Shown: positions 8,330 through 16,789 of the stretch, in pieces
Numbering within the stretch: the stretch's first letter is position 1
Layout of the letters: each line of letters opens with the position of its first letter
DNA from: Nocardia terpenica
GTDB taxonomy: Bacteria; Actinomycetota; Actinomycetes; Mycobacteriales; Mycobacteriaceae
Direction of reading: 5' to 3'
Length of the DNA: 64,000 bases
Assembly: GCF_013186535.1 (NCBI RefSeq)
Contig: NZ_JABMCZ010000004.1
Span: forward strand, 434,001-498,000
Made by a program: the position numbers and the translations under genes
Notes under the pieces: model-generated
Told to the model about the DNA's origin: nothing
Seen by the model: the letters and a program-made list of their open reading frames with translations, nothing else
Databases searched by the model: none

Positions 8330-9517
8330 CTAGTTTCCGCTCTGCTGGCCGGAGGGTGCGCGGTCGGACTGCGGCAGGCTGGCGACCGCGCGTTCGGCCG
8401 CGATGAGGGCGCTGTTGATGGCGATCTCGCCGCGCATGCCCGGGGCCGCGACCATATCGCCGACCAGGTAGACGCCGTCGCCGCGATCGATGGCGGGCCG
8501 GTCGCGCCAGGTGTGGCCGGGCAGGTCGAGGGCGCCGGTGCGGCCCTTCGCGGTCGCGGTGCGGCGGAAGGTGGTTCGGTCGCGCCAGCCGGGGACGACG
8601 ATATCGACGAAGCTCTCCAGCCGCCGCTGCGCGTCGGCGGGGGACTCGTCGGCGCGGACCGGAATCTGCAACTGGTACAGGGATTCACCGGCCGGGGCGA
8701 CGGAATCGTCCTGCATGGAATAGCTTTCGTGGAACGCACCCTCGTCCAGGTCGAACACCAGCGTCCGGTCGCGGCGATCGGCGGAGACGGCCAGATCCAG
8801 CAGCGCCGCGTATCCGCTGATCCCGGTGAGCGTGTCGTCGCGCAGCAGGGTGCGCGCCGCATGCAGGTCGGTGGCCACGATGACCGGGCCGCCGGTGGGC
8901 AATTCCTCGACGCGGGAACCGGTTTCGATGCGCACACCCAGCTCGGCGGCGCGCGCCGCCATCCGATCGATCGTGCGCTGCCAGCCGCCGCGCACCCACC
9001 GCACCGCGGGCAGATGCGGGCCCGAAATGCGCTGGAACAGCCCCCACACGAACGCGGCCGACAACCGGCCGGTGTCGGCGTCGTAGGTGACGACGCTGAC
9101 CATATTGGCCATGCCCTCGGCCGCCGTCTCGCCCCACCGGGCCGACGCCCAGCTCCGGAAATCGGCATCGACGGGAGCCTTCAGCCCCGCCCGCGCGGCG
9201 GCCCGCAACACACCCACCGGGGGCGCCATGCGCACCCGGCCGCCCGCGCGATACCCCAGCCGGGTCCAGTCCCGCAGCCGCGGCCAGCCCAGATCGTCGA
9301 CGAAGCCGCGCCGCTTCAGCCAGGCGTAATGCGGGCCGTCGGCATAGAAGACGTGTGCGCCGTCGTGGACGACATAGGGCGGCTCGGTCGCGCGGCCGCG
9401 GCCGCCGACGCTGGCGTGCGCCTCGTGCAGCACCACCTGCGCCCCGGCCTCGGCGGCCGTGATCGCCGCCGTGAGCCCGCCCAGACCGCCGCCGATCACA
9501 GTGATACGGGTGTTCAT
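8330..9517 (-). CDS. FAD-dependent amine oxidase / phytoene desaturase-like oxidoreductase
   Basis: 395 residues. The N-terminus ITVIGGGLGGLTAAITAAEAG with a downstream acidic residue and GGRGRATEPPYVVHDGAH is the dinucleotide-binding plus GGR region of the CrtI/amine oxidase superfamily. The C-terminus has GDGVYLVGDMVAAPGMRGEIA, the family FAD-contact motif. Length is shorter than true phytoene desaturases (about 500), so carotenoid desaturation is not assured; no other carotenoid gene is near. It overlaps the upstream tetR stop by 4 nt and is therefore probably controlled by that repressor. Confidence 0.75.
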   Translation of the reverse strand: MNTRITVIGGGLGGLTAAITAAEAGAQVVLHEAHASVGGRGRATEPPYVVHDGAHVFYADGPHYAWLKRRGFVDDLGWPRLRDWTRLGYRAGGRVRMAPPVGVLRAAARAGLKAPVDADFRSWASARWGETAAEGMANMVSVVTYDADTGRLSAAFVWGLFQRISGPHLPAVRWVRGGWQRTIDRMAARAAELGVRIETGSRVEELPTGGPVIVATDLHAARTLLRDDTLTGISGYAALLDLAVSADRRDRTLVFDLDEGAFHESYSMQDDSVAPAGESLYQLQIPVRADESPADAQRRLESFVDIVVPGWRDRTTFRRTATAKGRTGALDLPGHTWRDRPAIDRGDGVYLVGDMVAAPGMRGEIAINSALIAAERAVASLPQSDRAPSGQQSGN

Positions 9518-10161
9518 GAATTGTCCCCTTCCGGATGCGCCCGGTTCAGCTGGGCGACGGTCATTTCCGCGACCGCCCGCAGATAGCGGTCCGGATCGAC
9601 CGAGGTCGGATGCTGTCCGTGAAACGTGTCGCTGATCAGCCAGTAGTGCGCGATCGTGCCGACCACCACCGCGGCGGCCGCCTCCCAGTCCTCGCCGTCT
9701 CGGTCCGGACCGGCCATCTCGGTCAGCGCGCGCCGCACCGCCGACACGAAGACCAGGTATTCGTCACGCCGGAACACCTCGCGCACCTCGGGTGCGATCG
9801 AGTTGTCCCGCAACAGGATTCGGTTGATATCGCGATCGTGGTCCATCCGGGCCAGGCCGATGCGGAACAGCAGGGTGATCTTGTCGACCGTCGACCCGTC
9901 CGGAGCCTGCGACTCGAGCCACTTCACCACCGAGAAGTCCGGATCCAGCAGCGGGCCCCATACGGACCGGTCGCCGAGCCGGCTCCGCATCGCCTCCACC
10001 AGCAACTCGTCCTTGGACCGGAAGTGCCGATACAGCGCACCCGATCCGCCGGACAGCCCGGCGGCCTGCTCGATCTGCACGATGGTGGTCCCCGCGAAAC
10101 CGCGCTCACCGAACAGGCGCAATGCCGCGTCGATGATCCGCTCCCGCGAGGACCCGCTCAT
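9514..10161 (-). CDS. TetR-family transcriptional repressor
   Basis: 215 residues. N-terminal HTH: RERIIDAALRLFGERGFAGTTIVQIEQAAGLSGGSGALYRHFRSKDELL, the standard TetR pattern, followed by a divergent ligand-binding domain. It begins 9 bp from a perfect 22-bp palindrome (10171-10192) and overlaps the oxidoreductase gene at its 3' end, so it forms an autoregulated two-gene operon (inference). Effector unknown. Confidence 0.88.
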   Translation of the reverse strand: MSGSSRERIIDAALRLFGERGFAGTTIVQIEQAAGLSGGSGALYRHFRSKDELLVEAMRSRLGDRSVWGPLLDPDFSVVKWLESQAPDGSTVDKITLLFRIGLARMDHDRDINRILLRDNSIAPEVREVFRRDEYLVFVSAVRRALTEMAGPDRDGEDWEAAAAVVVGTIAHYWLISDTFHGQHPTSVDPDRYLRAVAEMTVAQLNRAHPEGDNS

Positions 10162-10170
10162 CCAGCCTCC

Positions 10171-10192
10171 TGCAAGTAACTACTTACTTGCA
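10171..10192. promoter_or_regulatory. Perfect palindrome, probable TetR operator
   Basis: TGCAAGTAA-N4-TTACTTGCA, two exact 9-bp arms with a CTAC spacer. It sits directly upstream of the TetR start codon (10161), the expected place for an autoregulatory site, and it contains the TAG stop codon of the upstream araC gene (10180-10182). The arms are AT-rich against the surrounding GC-rich DNA. Confidence 0.8.
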
Positions 10193-11040
10193 TTGAATCC
10201 GAGCGGACCGCCGGGCGCAAGCCCCGGCGGCGCGTGTCCGCGTCGCGCGCTGCGTGCGTACCGGCCGGGCGTGGTGCCCAGAATGCGCTTGAAATGCCGC
10301 GTCAGATGCGGCTGGTCGTGAAAACCGGTGGTGGCGGCCACATCTCGGGGTGCCATGCCGTCCAGCAGCAGGGGGCGGGCGAGGTCGACGCGGCGCGAGA
10401 TCAGGTACCGGTGCGGTGGCATGCCGAATTCGCGGCCGAAGGCGCGGATGAGGTGGGTGGGGTCGGCGTGCAGCGCGGCGGCGGCCTCGTCCAGCGAAAT
10501 ACCTTCCGCGATCCGGGAATCGAGCAGCTCCCGCAGGCGGTGCGCCAGTCCCGGATCGGGCCGCCGGGGCGGCGGGTCGGTGCCGCGCATCCGGTCCCGG
10601 ACGCGGTCGAGGACGAGCGCGAGGCGTCCGGCCGCCTCGAATTCGTCGCCGGGGTGGGCGAGGGTGGCGTGCAACTGGCGAATGCGGTGGTGCAGCAGCG
10701 GATCGGCGAAGGCGGGTGCGTCGACGGCGGGCCCGATCGCCGCGGCGAAGTGCGCGGGGTCCAGGTAGAGCACGCGCTTGCGGAATCCGTCGGTGGTCGC
10801 GGACTGGCCGTTGTGCGGGACGTGCGGCGGCAGCAGGGCGACCACCGACCCGAGCACCCCGTGTTCGTGCCGGTCCAGGTCGTAGCGGACGGCCCCGTCG
10901 TCGACGATCAGCAGCGTCCAATTGTCGTGCGCGTGCATCGGATACACGTGCTCGACGAATCGGGCGTGAAAGACCTCGACGATCCCCGGCACGAGCGGCT
11001 GCCAGGCCCGGACCCGTTCGATCCCCGCCGCGGCAACCAT
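10180..11040 (-). CDS. AraC-family transcriptional regulator
   Basis: 286 residues from the ATG at 11040; an ORF extension upstream exists but crosses into the divergent promoter. The N-terminal cupin-type AraC ligand domain shows YPMHAHDNWTLLIVDDG and LLPPHVPHNGQ. The C-terminal double HTH shows LDEAAAALHADPTHLIRAF and PHRYLISRRVDLARPLL. It is divergent from the DUF2000 gene with 50 nt between the start codons, so it probably controls that gene. Its last codons lie inside the TetR palindrome. Confidence 0.85.
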   Translation of the reverse strand: MVAAAGIERVRAWQPLVPGIVEVFHARFVEHVYPMHAHDNWTLLIVDDGAVRYDLDRHEHGVLGSVVALLPPHVPHNGQSATTDGFRKRVLYLDPAHFAAAIGPAVDAPAFADPLLHHRIRQLHATLAHPGDEFEAAGRLALVLDRVRDRMRGTDPPPRRPDPGLAHRLRELLDSRIAEGISLDEAAAALHADPTHLIRAFGREFGMPPHRYLISRRVDLARPLLLDGMAPRDVAATTGFHDQPHLTRHFKRILGTTPGRYARSARRGHAPPGLAPGGPLGFNASK

Positions 11041-11090
11041 GCCAGGATCGTACAAGCCTCGCGGCTCCCCGCCGCGGCAGAGTCGTTCGC

Positions 11091-11510
11091 ATGGAGAACG
11101 TGCGATTCGACACCAAGATCGCGGTCCTGCTCCGCGCGGACCTGGCGCCATGGCAACGGCTGAACGTGACGGCTTTCCTGGTCAGCGGCCTGGGCACCAC
11201 CCACCCCGAGGTGATCGGCGCCCCCTACGAGGACGCCGACGCCACCCGCTACCGCCCCATGTTCCGCCAGCCCGTCCTGATCTTCGAAGCCGACAAGGAA
11301 CTCCTCACCACCGCCCACACCCGAGCCCTGACCCGCGAATTGTCCACGGCCATCTTCACCTCCGACCTGTTCACCACCGGCAACGACCACGACAACCGCG
11401 CCGCCGTCCGAGCCGTCCCCACCACCGCCCTCGACCTGGTCGGCCTCGCCGTCTACGGCCCCCGCAATGCGGTGGACAAGATCATGAAGGGGGCTCGGAT
11501 GCATCCGTGA
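11091..11510 (+). CDS. DUF2000 family protein
   Basis: 139 residues, ATG at 11091. The sequence MENVRFDTKIAVLLRADLAPWQRLNV and LTRELSTAIFTSDLFTTGND matches the DUF2000 family, a small cytosolic protein family of unknown biochemical role, often encoded beside AraC regulators. Divergent from the araC gene upstream. The third codon positions are nearly all C, which differs sharply from the G-rich start of the next gene. Confidence 0.75.
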   Translation: MENVRFDTKIAVLLRADLAPWQRLNVTAFLVSGLGTTHPEVIGAPYEDADATRYRPMFRQPVLIFEADKELLTTAHTRALTRELSTAIFTSDLFTTGNDHDNRAAVRAVPTTALDLVGLAVYGPRNAVDKIMKGARMHP

Positions 11511-11556
11511 CCGCTGGTGCAGAATGATCGAACCCATAGCCTGCGGAAGGAAGTGG

Positions 11557-12921
11557 ATGTTCGAGGAGTCGGCTCGTCCTCGGGTGGTGCGGGAGTACCG
11601 GCGGGCGGGGTGGCTGGCGGTGGGGGCGGTGTGTGTCGGGGCGTTCATGGGGCAGCTCGATGCGAGCGTGGTGACGTTGACGTTTCCGGCGGTGCAGGGG
11701 GAGTTCGGGGCGCCGCTGGCGGGGGTGCAGTGGGTGTCGCTGGGGTATTTGCTGACGCTGGTGGGGCTGGTTGTGGCGGCGGGGCGGGTGGCGGATGCGG
11801 TGGGGCGGAAGTTCATGTATTTGCAGGGGTTTGTGGTGTTCACGGTGGCGTCGGCGGCGTGTGCGCTGGCGCCGGGGCTGGGGTGGCTGATCGGGTTTCG
11901 GGTGGTGCAGGCGGTGGGGGCGGCCATGTTGCAGGCCAATAGCGTTGCGCTGGTGGTGACCAGCGTGCCGGGGCGGCGGATGCGGGCGGCGCTGGGGGTG
12001 CAGGCCGGGGCGCAGGCGCTGGGGCTGGCACTGGGACCGGCGGTGGGGGGTCTGCTGGTCGGGTCGGTGGGGTGGCGGTGGGTGTACGGGGTCAATGTGC
12101 CGGTGGGATGTCTCGCGCTGCTCGCGGGCCGATATCTGTTGCCGCGCACCAGGCAACGGACCGCGCTGCGCGAATTCGATTGGCGCGGACTGGTTCTGCT
12201 CGTCACCTGCACCAGTACGCTGCTGCTGGCGATCTCGGTGGTATCGGGTCTGCCCGTGCCGGGGTGGGTGGCCGGAGTGCTTGTCGCGGTGTCGATTTCG
12301 GCGGCGGTCGCCATGGTGTGGTGGGCGCGGCGCGCCCGCGAACCACTGGTGGATCCGGCCCTGCTGCACCCGGCCGCCGTATCGGCCGGACTGGTGGGGG
12401 CATTCGCCGCCTACCTCGTGCTGTTCGGGCCGTTGGCCCTGTTCCCCCAACTACATTCGACGACCGCCGCCGGGGCCGGGCTGATGCTCACCGCCCTCCC
12501 GGCCGGATTCGCGCTCGCGGCCGTGGCGGGTGGGCGGATTCTCCCGTACGACTGGGGGAATCGGCGTCGCCAACTGCTGGGTATCGCGGCCGCCGTCGCC
12601 GCCCTGGCCGCGCTGACGATGCGACCGACCGACGCCGGATGGGTGTTCGGATGGCTCGGCGTGCTGGGTCTCGGTCTGGGCCTGTACATCCCGGGAAACA
12701 ACTCCACCATCATGGCCGCCGTCCCCGCGGGCCGGTCGGGCACCGCGGGCGGGCTGGTCAATATGAGCCGAGGGCTGGGCACCGCGGGCGGCGTCGCGGT
12801 CGTCACCCTCGCCCTGCACCTCGGCGGCACACACACCGCTTCGGCCGCACCGAGATTCGCGCTGGCGGGATTGCTGGCCGCCGGTATGCTCGCGGCGGCG
12901 ACCAGCTACCCGCGCCATTGA
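11557..12921 (+). CDS. DHA2-family MFS drug/proton antiporter (EmrB/QacA type)
   Basis: 454 residues from the ATG at 11557, preceded by GGAAGGAAGTGG; an in-frame ATG at 11524 is less likely. The helix 1 motif FMGQLDASVVTLTFPAVQ, the loop motif GRVADAVGRKFMYLQGF and the helix 5 motif GALALGPAVGG-like segment (ALGLALGPAVGGLLVG) identify a 14-helix DHA2 exporter. Codon use changes abruptly near 12105: the first 180 codons favour G in the third position (GGG, GTG, GCG) while the rest use the C-rich pattern of neighbouring genes. Substrate unknown. Confidence 0.82.
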   Translation: MFEESARPRVVREYRRAGWLAVGAVCVGAFMGQLDASVVTLTFPAVQGEFGAPLAGVQWVSLGYLLTLVGLVVAAGRVADAVGRKFMYLQGFVVFTVASAACALAPGLGWLIGFRVVQAVGAAMLQANSVALVVTSVPGRRMRAALGVQAGAQALGLALGPAVGGLLVGSVGWRWVYGVNVPVGCLALLAGRYLLPRTRQRTALREFDWRGLVLLVTCTSTLLLAISVVSGLPVPGWVAGVLVAVSISAAVAMVWWARRAREPLVDPALLHPAAVSAGLVGAFAAYLVLFGPLALFPQLHSTTAAGAGLMLTALPAGFALAAVAGGRILPYDWGNRRRQLLGIAAAVAALAALTMRPTDAGWVFGWLGVLGLGLGLYIPGNNSTIMAAVPAGRSGTAGGLVNMSRGLGTAGGVAVVTLALHLGGTHTASAAPRFALAGLLAAGMLAAATSYPRH

Positions 12922-12996
12922 TCGTCTCGCCGACCCGCGCGGTCCCGGAATTTCTGGACTTTCTCCGGGTGTCGGATCGTGACGCGATGTTTTCTG

Positions 12997-13290
12997 TTAA
13001 ATTCGGCCGGGGCGGGCGGAAATTGTTCGGGGTCTCGGAAAGGTTGAATCCGATGGGGCGCGGTCGATGTCGAAGGGCAATTCCTTGCGGCGTAGCGCCA
13101 TGACGACGAGTTGTGTGCGATTCGCGGCGCCCAGCTTGCCGCGCAGGCGGCGAATATAGGTGTCCACCGTATGCGTGCTTATCTCCAGGCTCCGGGCGAT
13201 ATTCCGATAGGTCTCGCCCGACACCACGAGGGCGAGCACCTGGATCTCCCGGTTGGTCAGCGCTGGATGGTGGCGATGTCGCTGGTCCAT
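12997..13290 (-). CDS. Small LuxR-type HTH regulator
   Basis: 97 residues from the ATG at 13290, which has GGGAG six bases upstream. Residues 10-75 are a LuxR/FixJ HTH: LTNREIQVLALVVSGETYRN, then ARSLEISTHTVDTYIRRLRGKLGA. There is no receiver, PAS or ATPase domain, so it is a stand-alone DNA-binding protein; the frame stays open upstream but the extra sequence shows no domain. Signal input unknown. Confidence 0.75.
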   Translation of the reverse strand: MDQRHRHHPALTNREIQVLALVVSGETYRNIARSLEISTHTVDTYIRRLRGKLGAANRTQLVVMALRRKELPFDIDRAPSDSTFPRPRTISARPGRI

Positions 13291-13656
13291 TGTCAGCTCC
13301 CGGCAACGATTGTCAAGGTGTTTCGGGGCGCGGTACCCGCATTCGGCGATATTTCCGAACAGGGGGAAACCGTACCTATGCAATGCTGCCGCCACAAGTA
13401 GGAATGCCGGTGGCTGAAATCTGGGCACCTCCGGCGAGCCGATCGTGTGATTGAATGCGCAACTTGTTATAGAACTCGGCAAACCATAAGGTCTATTTGC
13501 TCGCGAATGACTAGCTGTGACCCCGTTCACCCCTATTATTCTCCGGACCGGTGGCTACCCGAAATCCCTTAGTACTTCCCGGCAGAGGTGGTGTGCGGCC
13601 GTGGGTGGGTCGTAGCGTGACCGTGCGGCTGTCCGGATTCGGGTACTGGAGGTTCG
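13291..13656. other. Divergent intergenic region, no gene seen
   Basis: 366 bp between the LuxR-type gene (minus) and the secreted-protein gene (plus). The stretch 13440-13540 is clearly more AT-rich than its surroundings and probably holds promoters for both sides. GTGA-N6-TCAC occurs at about 13516-13529. I see no ORF with family features and no RNA gene. Confidence 0.4.
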
Positions 13657-14193
13657 ATGTTCGCTGTTCGTTGTGTGGCCGTGGCAGGCGTGTCGGTGGC
13701 CCTGGTGGTGGGCGGTGTGGCCGCCGGTGGTTCGGCCTTCGCCGGGCCGGTGACCGGCCATGTGCTGCACGAGGTCGAACTGTCGGCGACGCTGAAGGCG
13801 GCCCTGCTCAAGCAGTCTCGCGCCCGCGCCCACAGCGCCGTCGCCCGGTCGGCCACCCTCGAGAATCCGGCCTTCAAGATCGACCGGGCCAGCGGCCACG
13901 ACTACAGCGCCACCATCGACTACTCCGACGACAATCAGATCGTCGCGCCGCTCGCGGCGGAGGTCAGCCGCGTGGTGTACTTCCACGCCGTCGACGACGG
14001 CGCGAGCGAGGCGCGGGTTGTCGCGGCGCGCAAGGCATTCGACACCGCCTACCAGGCCGGTGCCGACGGCAACGACCTGGTGAAGTCGAACGCGGCGTCG
14101 GAGGCCGAGCAGCAGGCCCGCGCGGCCTTCGGCCTGCCCGCCGACCCCGGCCTCGCCCCGATCCAGATCCCCCAGGTCACTACGACGAAGTAG
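13657..14193 (+). CDS. Putative secreted protein
   Basis: 178 residues, ATG preceded by a GGAGG sequence. A Sec signal peptide covers about residues 1-29 (hydrophobic VAVAGVSVALVVGGVAAGG, cleavage expected near AFAG). The mature part (about 150 residues) is soluble, lacks cysteines and matches no family I know. The 3' end overlaps the convergent DinB gene by 14 nt. Confidence 0.65.
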   Translation: MFAVRCVAVAGVSVALVVGGVAAGGSAFAGPVTGHVLHEVELSATLKAALLKQSRARAHSAVARSATLENPAFKIDRASGHDYSATIDYSDDNQIVAPLAAEVSRVVYFHAVDDGASEARVVAARKAFDTAYQAGADGNDLVKSNAASEAEQQARAAFGLPADPGLAPIQIPQVTTTK

Positions 14194-14677
14194 CGCCGGG
14201 CGCGAGGATCTGCTCGCGCAGGATGTCCGCGTGGCCGCAGTGCTGGGCCAGTTCCCGCAGCACGTGCAGGTAGACCCAGCGCAGCGGGAGCGGGCCGCGG
14301 CGGTTGCCGGGCAGCAGGTCGTCGAGTCCCAGATCGGCTGTGGCGCGCCGGGATGCCTCGCATGCCTCGCGGTGTGCCTTGCGGACGGTGTCGATCGAGT
14401 CTTCGGCGGTGAGCAGGAACGAATCCTCCGATGCCGCAGGGATTCCGATCTCGTGGCGGGAGCGGCCGGTGACCGCCTCGTCGAACCAGACCTGCTCCAC
14501 GAAGGTGGCGTGCTTGACGAGTCCGAGCAGGGTCGTGCGCGACGGGACCAGCGCGCGGCGGGCCTGCTCCTCGGTGAGGCCGTCGAGGCAGTGCCGCAGG
14601 ATCTCGCGGTGCTGATCGATGAACGTCTCGAACTGAATCCGCAACGGGTCGTGCACGATCGACTCAGGCGACGACAT
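14180..14677 (-). CDS. DinB / DUF664 family protein
   Basis: 165 residues. The four-helix DinB fold is indicated by DQHREILRHCLDGLTEEQARR, LLGLVKHATFVEQVWF, and VYLHVLRELAQHCGHADILREQI, which carry the three metal-binding histidines of the family (HATFVEQ, HVLRELAQHCGH). Members are mycothiol- or bacillithiol-dependent transferases or of unknown role. It overlaps the stop of the ABC ATPase gene by 14 nt, so it is the last gene of the peptide-transport operon, an unusual partner. Confidence 0.8.
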   Translation of the reverse strand: MSSPESIVHDPLRIQFETFIDQHREILRHCLDGLTEEQARRALVPSRTTLLGLVKHATFVEQVWFDEAVTGRSRHEIGIPAASEDSFLLTAEDSIDTVRKAHREACEASRRATADLGLDDLLPGNRRGPLPLRWVYLHVLRELAQHCGHADILREQILAPGATSS

Positions 14678-15710
14678 GGCGCGGCTCCGGGAAATGGCAG
14701 GCGGCGTGGTGGCCCTCGGTCGATCCGGCCAGCTGGATCAGCGGTGGCTCCTGTTCGGCGCAGATGTTGCGTGCCTTCCAGCAGCGGGTGCGGAAGCGGC
14801 AGCCGGATGGCGGGTTGATGGGGGAGGGGACGTCGCCGGTGAGGCGGATCCGCTCCCGCTGCTTGGCGCTGTCCGGGTCGGCTTCGGGCACCGAGGACAG
14901 CAGCGCCTGGGTGTACGGGTGCTGCGGGCGATCGTAAAGGTCCGCGCGGTCGGCGATTTCGACGATCTTGCCCAGGTACATGACCGCGATGCGCTCGCTG
15001 AAGTGCCGCACCACGGCCAGGTCGTGCGCGATGAACACGAACGCGATACCCAGCTCGCGCTGCAACCTTTGCAGCAGGTTGACCACCTGCGCCTGAATTG
15101 ACACGTCCAGCGCGGACACCGGCTCGTCGGCCACGATCAGCTTGGGCTCCAGCGCCAGGGCGCGCGCGATGCCGATGCGCTGCCGCTGCCCGCCGGAGAA
15201 CTCGTGCGGATAACGGTTGTAGTGCTCGGGATTCAGCCCGACGGTCTCCAGCAGCTCCCGCACCCGGGCGCGCCGCCCCCCGGACGGATTGATGCCGTTG
15301 ATCTCCATCGGCCCGGCGATGATCGCGCCCACCGTCTGCCGCGGATTCAGCGAGGAGTACGGATCCTGGAAGATCATCTGAATCTCGGACCGCACGGCCG
15401 CCAGCTCGCGCCGGCTCTGATGGGTGATATCGCGACCGTCGTAGATGATCGTCCCCGCGGTCGGCTCCAGCAGCCGCGCCAACATCCGCCCGGTGGTCGA
15501 CTTCCCGCACCCGGACTCACCCACCAGCCCGAACGTCTGCCCCGCGGCCACACTCACATCGATCCCGTCCACCGCCCGCACCTCCCCGGTCCGGCGCTTG
15601 AACAGAAACCCGGTGCGAATCGGGAAATGCATCCGCAACCCGCTCGCCCGCAGCAGCGGTTCCTCGCCGACCGACCGTGAGGTCGGTTGGGGCAGAGTCT
15701 GTTCGATCAT
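14664..15710 (-). CDS. Oligopeptide/dipeptide ABC transporter ATP-binding protein (DppF/OppF type)
   Basis: 348 residues. Walker A GESGCGKSTTGR, signature FSGGQRQRIGIARAL and Walker B LIVADEPVSALD are intact. The C-terminal oligopeptide-ABC extension with cysteines (SGCRFRTRCWKARNICAEQEP) is present. It pairs with the next ATPase gene, overlapping its stop by 4 nt. Energises import by the two permeases of this operon at the cytoplasmic face of the membrane. Confidence 0.92.
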   Translation of the reverse strand: MIEQTLPQPTSRSVGEEPLLRASGLRMHFPIRTGFLFKRRTGEVRAVDGIDVSVAAGQTFGLVGESGCGKSTTGRMLARLLEPTAGTIIYDGRDITHQSRRELAAVRSEIQMIFQDPYSSLNPRQTVGAIIAGPMEINGINPSGGRRARVRELLETVGLNPEHYNRYPHEFSGGQRQRIGIARALALEPKLIVADEPVSALDVSIQAQVVNLLQRLQRELGIAFVFIAHDLAVVRHFSERIAVMYLGKIVEIADRADLYDRPQHPYTQALLSSVPEADPDSAKQRERIRLTGDVPSPINPPSGCRFRTRCWKARNICAEQEPPLIQLAGSTEGHHAACHFPEPRHVVA

Positions 15711-16789
15711 GATGCCTTCTCCGTGCCCAGTGCGGGCTGGATCTCGTCGACGAAGATGTGGTGGGCGTCCTCGGTGGGTAGGTGGCAGGCCGAGCCGTGG
15801 CCCGTGGCCGGGTCGAGGAGGGGGCGCTCGGTGGTGCAGCGGGTGCCGCCTACGCGGGCCACGTAATCGCAGCGGGGGTGGAACGGGCAGCCGGAGGGCA
15901 CGTCGATCAGGCTCGGTGGTGTGCCGCGGACCGGTGTGAGCGGGATGTCCACATCGCCGCCGAGGTGCGGGATCGACGACAGCAGGCCCCAACTGTACGG
16001 GTGGCGTGGCTGTTTGAGGACCTCGCGCACGGTGCCGCGCTCCACGCAGCGGCCCGCGTACATGACCAGGACGTCGTCGGCCATCTGCGCGACCACGCCC
16101 ATATCGTGGGTGATGAGGATGATCGCGGTGTCGAATTCGGACTGTAGCTCGCGCAGCAGGTCCAGGATCTGGGCCTGCACGGTCACGTCCAGCGCGGTGG
16201 TCGGCTCGTCCGCGATGAGCAGGTCGGGGTCGCAGCACAGCGCGATGGCGATCATCGCCCGCTGTCGCATGCCGCCGGAGAACTGGTGCGGATAGTCGTC
16301 CACCCGCCGTTCCGGTTGCGGGATACCGACCTTGGTGAGCATCTCGACGGCCCGCGCCCGCGCGCGTTTGCGGTCCGCGCCGGTGTGGCGGCGGTAGGTC
16401 TCCATGATCTGGTCGCCGACCGTGTAGTAGGGCGACAGCGCGGTGAGCGGGTCCTGGAAGATCATGGAGATCCGCTTGCCCCGGAACTGCCGCAGGGCCC
16501 GCTCGTCGGCCCCGGCCAGATCGGTTCCCTCGAACAGGATCTGCCCGCCGATGGTCGCCCTCGCGCGGTTGTGCAGGCCGAGGATCGCCATGGTCGCGAC
16601 GCTCTTGCCCGATCCGGACTCGCCCACGATGCCCAGCGTCTTGCCCCGGGCCAGGTCGAACGACAGCCCGTCCACCGCCTTGACCACGCCGTCCTCGGTG
16701 CGGAAATGCACCGTCAGATCCCGCATGGAGAGGATGGCGCCGCGATCGGCCATGTGGCGCTCCAGGTCTGGTTCGATCTGTGTGGTCAT
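15707..16789 (-). CDS. Oligopeptide/dipeptide ABC transporter ATP-binding protein (DppD/OppD type)
   Basis: 360 residues from the ATG at 16789; upstream frame extension runs into the permease gene and is not used. Walker A GESGSGKSVATM, signature FSGGMRQRAMIAIAL, Walker B LLIADEPTTALDV, and the C-terminal SGCPFHPRCDYV cysteine motif define the OppD-type subunit. Start and stop overlap both neighbours by 4 nt, so the operon is tightly coupled. Confidence 0.92.
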   Translation of the reverse strand: MTTQIEPDLERHMADRGAILSMRDLTVHFRTEDGVVKAVDGLSFDLARGKTLGIVGESGSGKSVATMAILGLHNRARATIGGQILFEGTDLAGADERALRQFRGKRISMIFQDPLTALSPYYTVGDQIMETYRRHTGADRKRARARAVEMLTKVGIPQPERRVDDYPHQFSGGMRQRAMIAIALCCDPDLLIADEPTTALDVTVQAQILDLLRELQSEFDTAIILITHDMGVVAQMADDVLVMYAGRCVERGTVREVLKQPRHPYSWGLLSSIPHLGGDVDIPLTPVRGTPPSLIDVPSGCPFHPRCDYVARVGGTRCTTERPLLDPATGHGSACHLPTEDAHHIFVDEIQPALGTEKAS

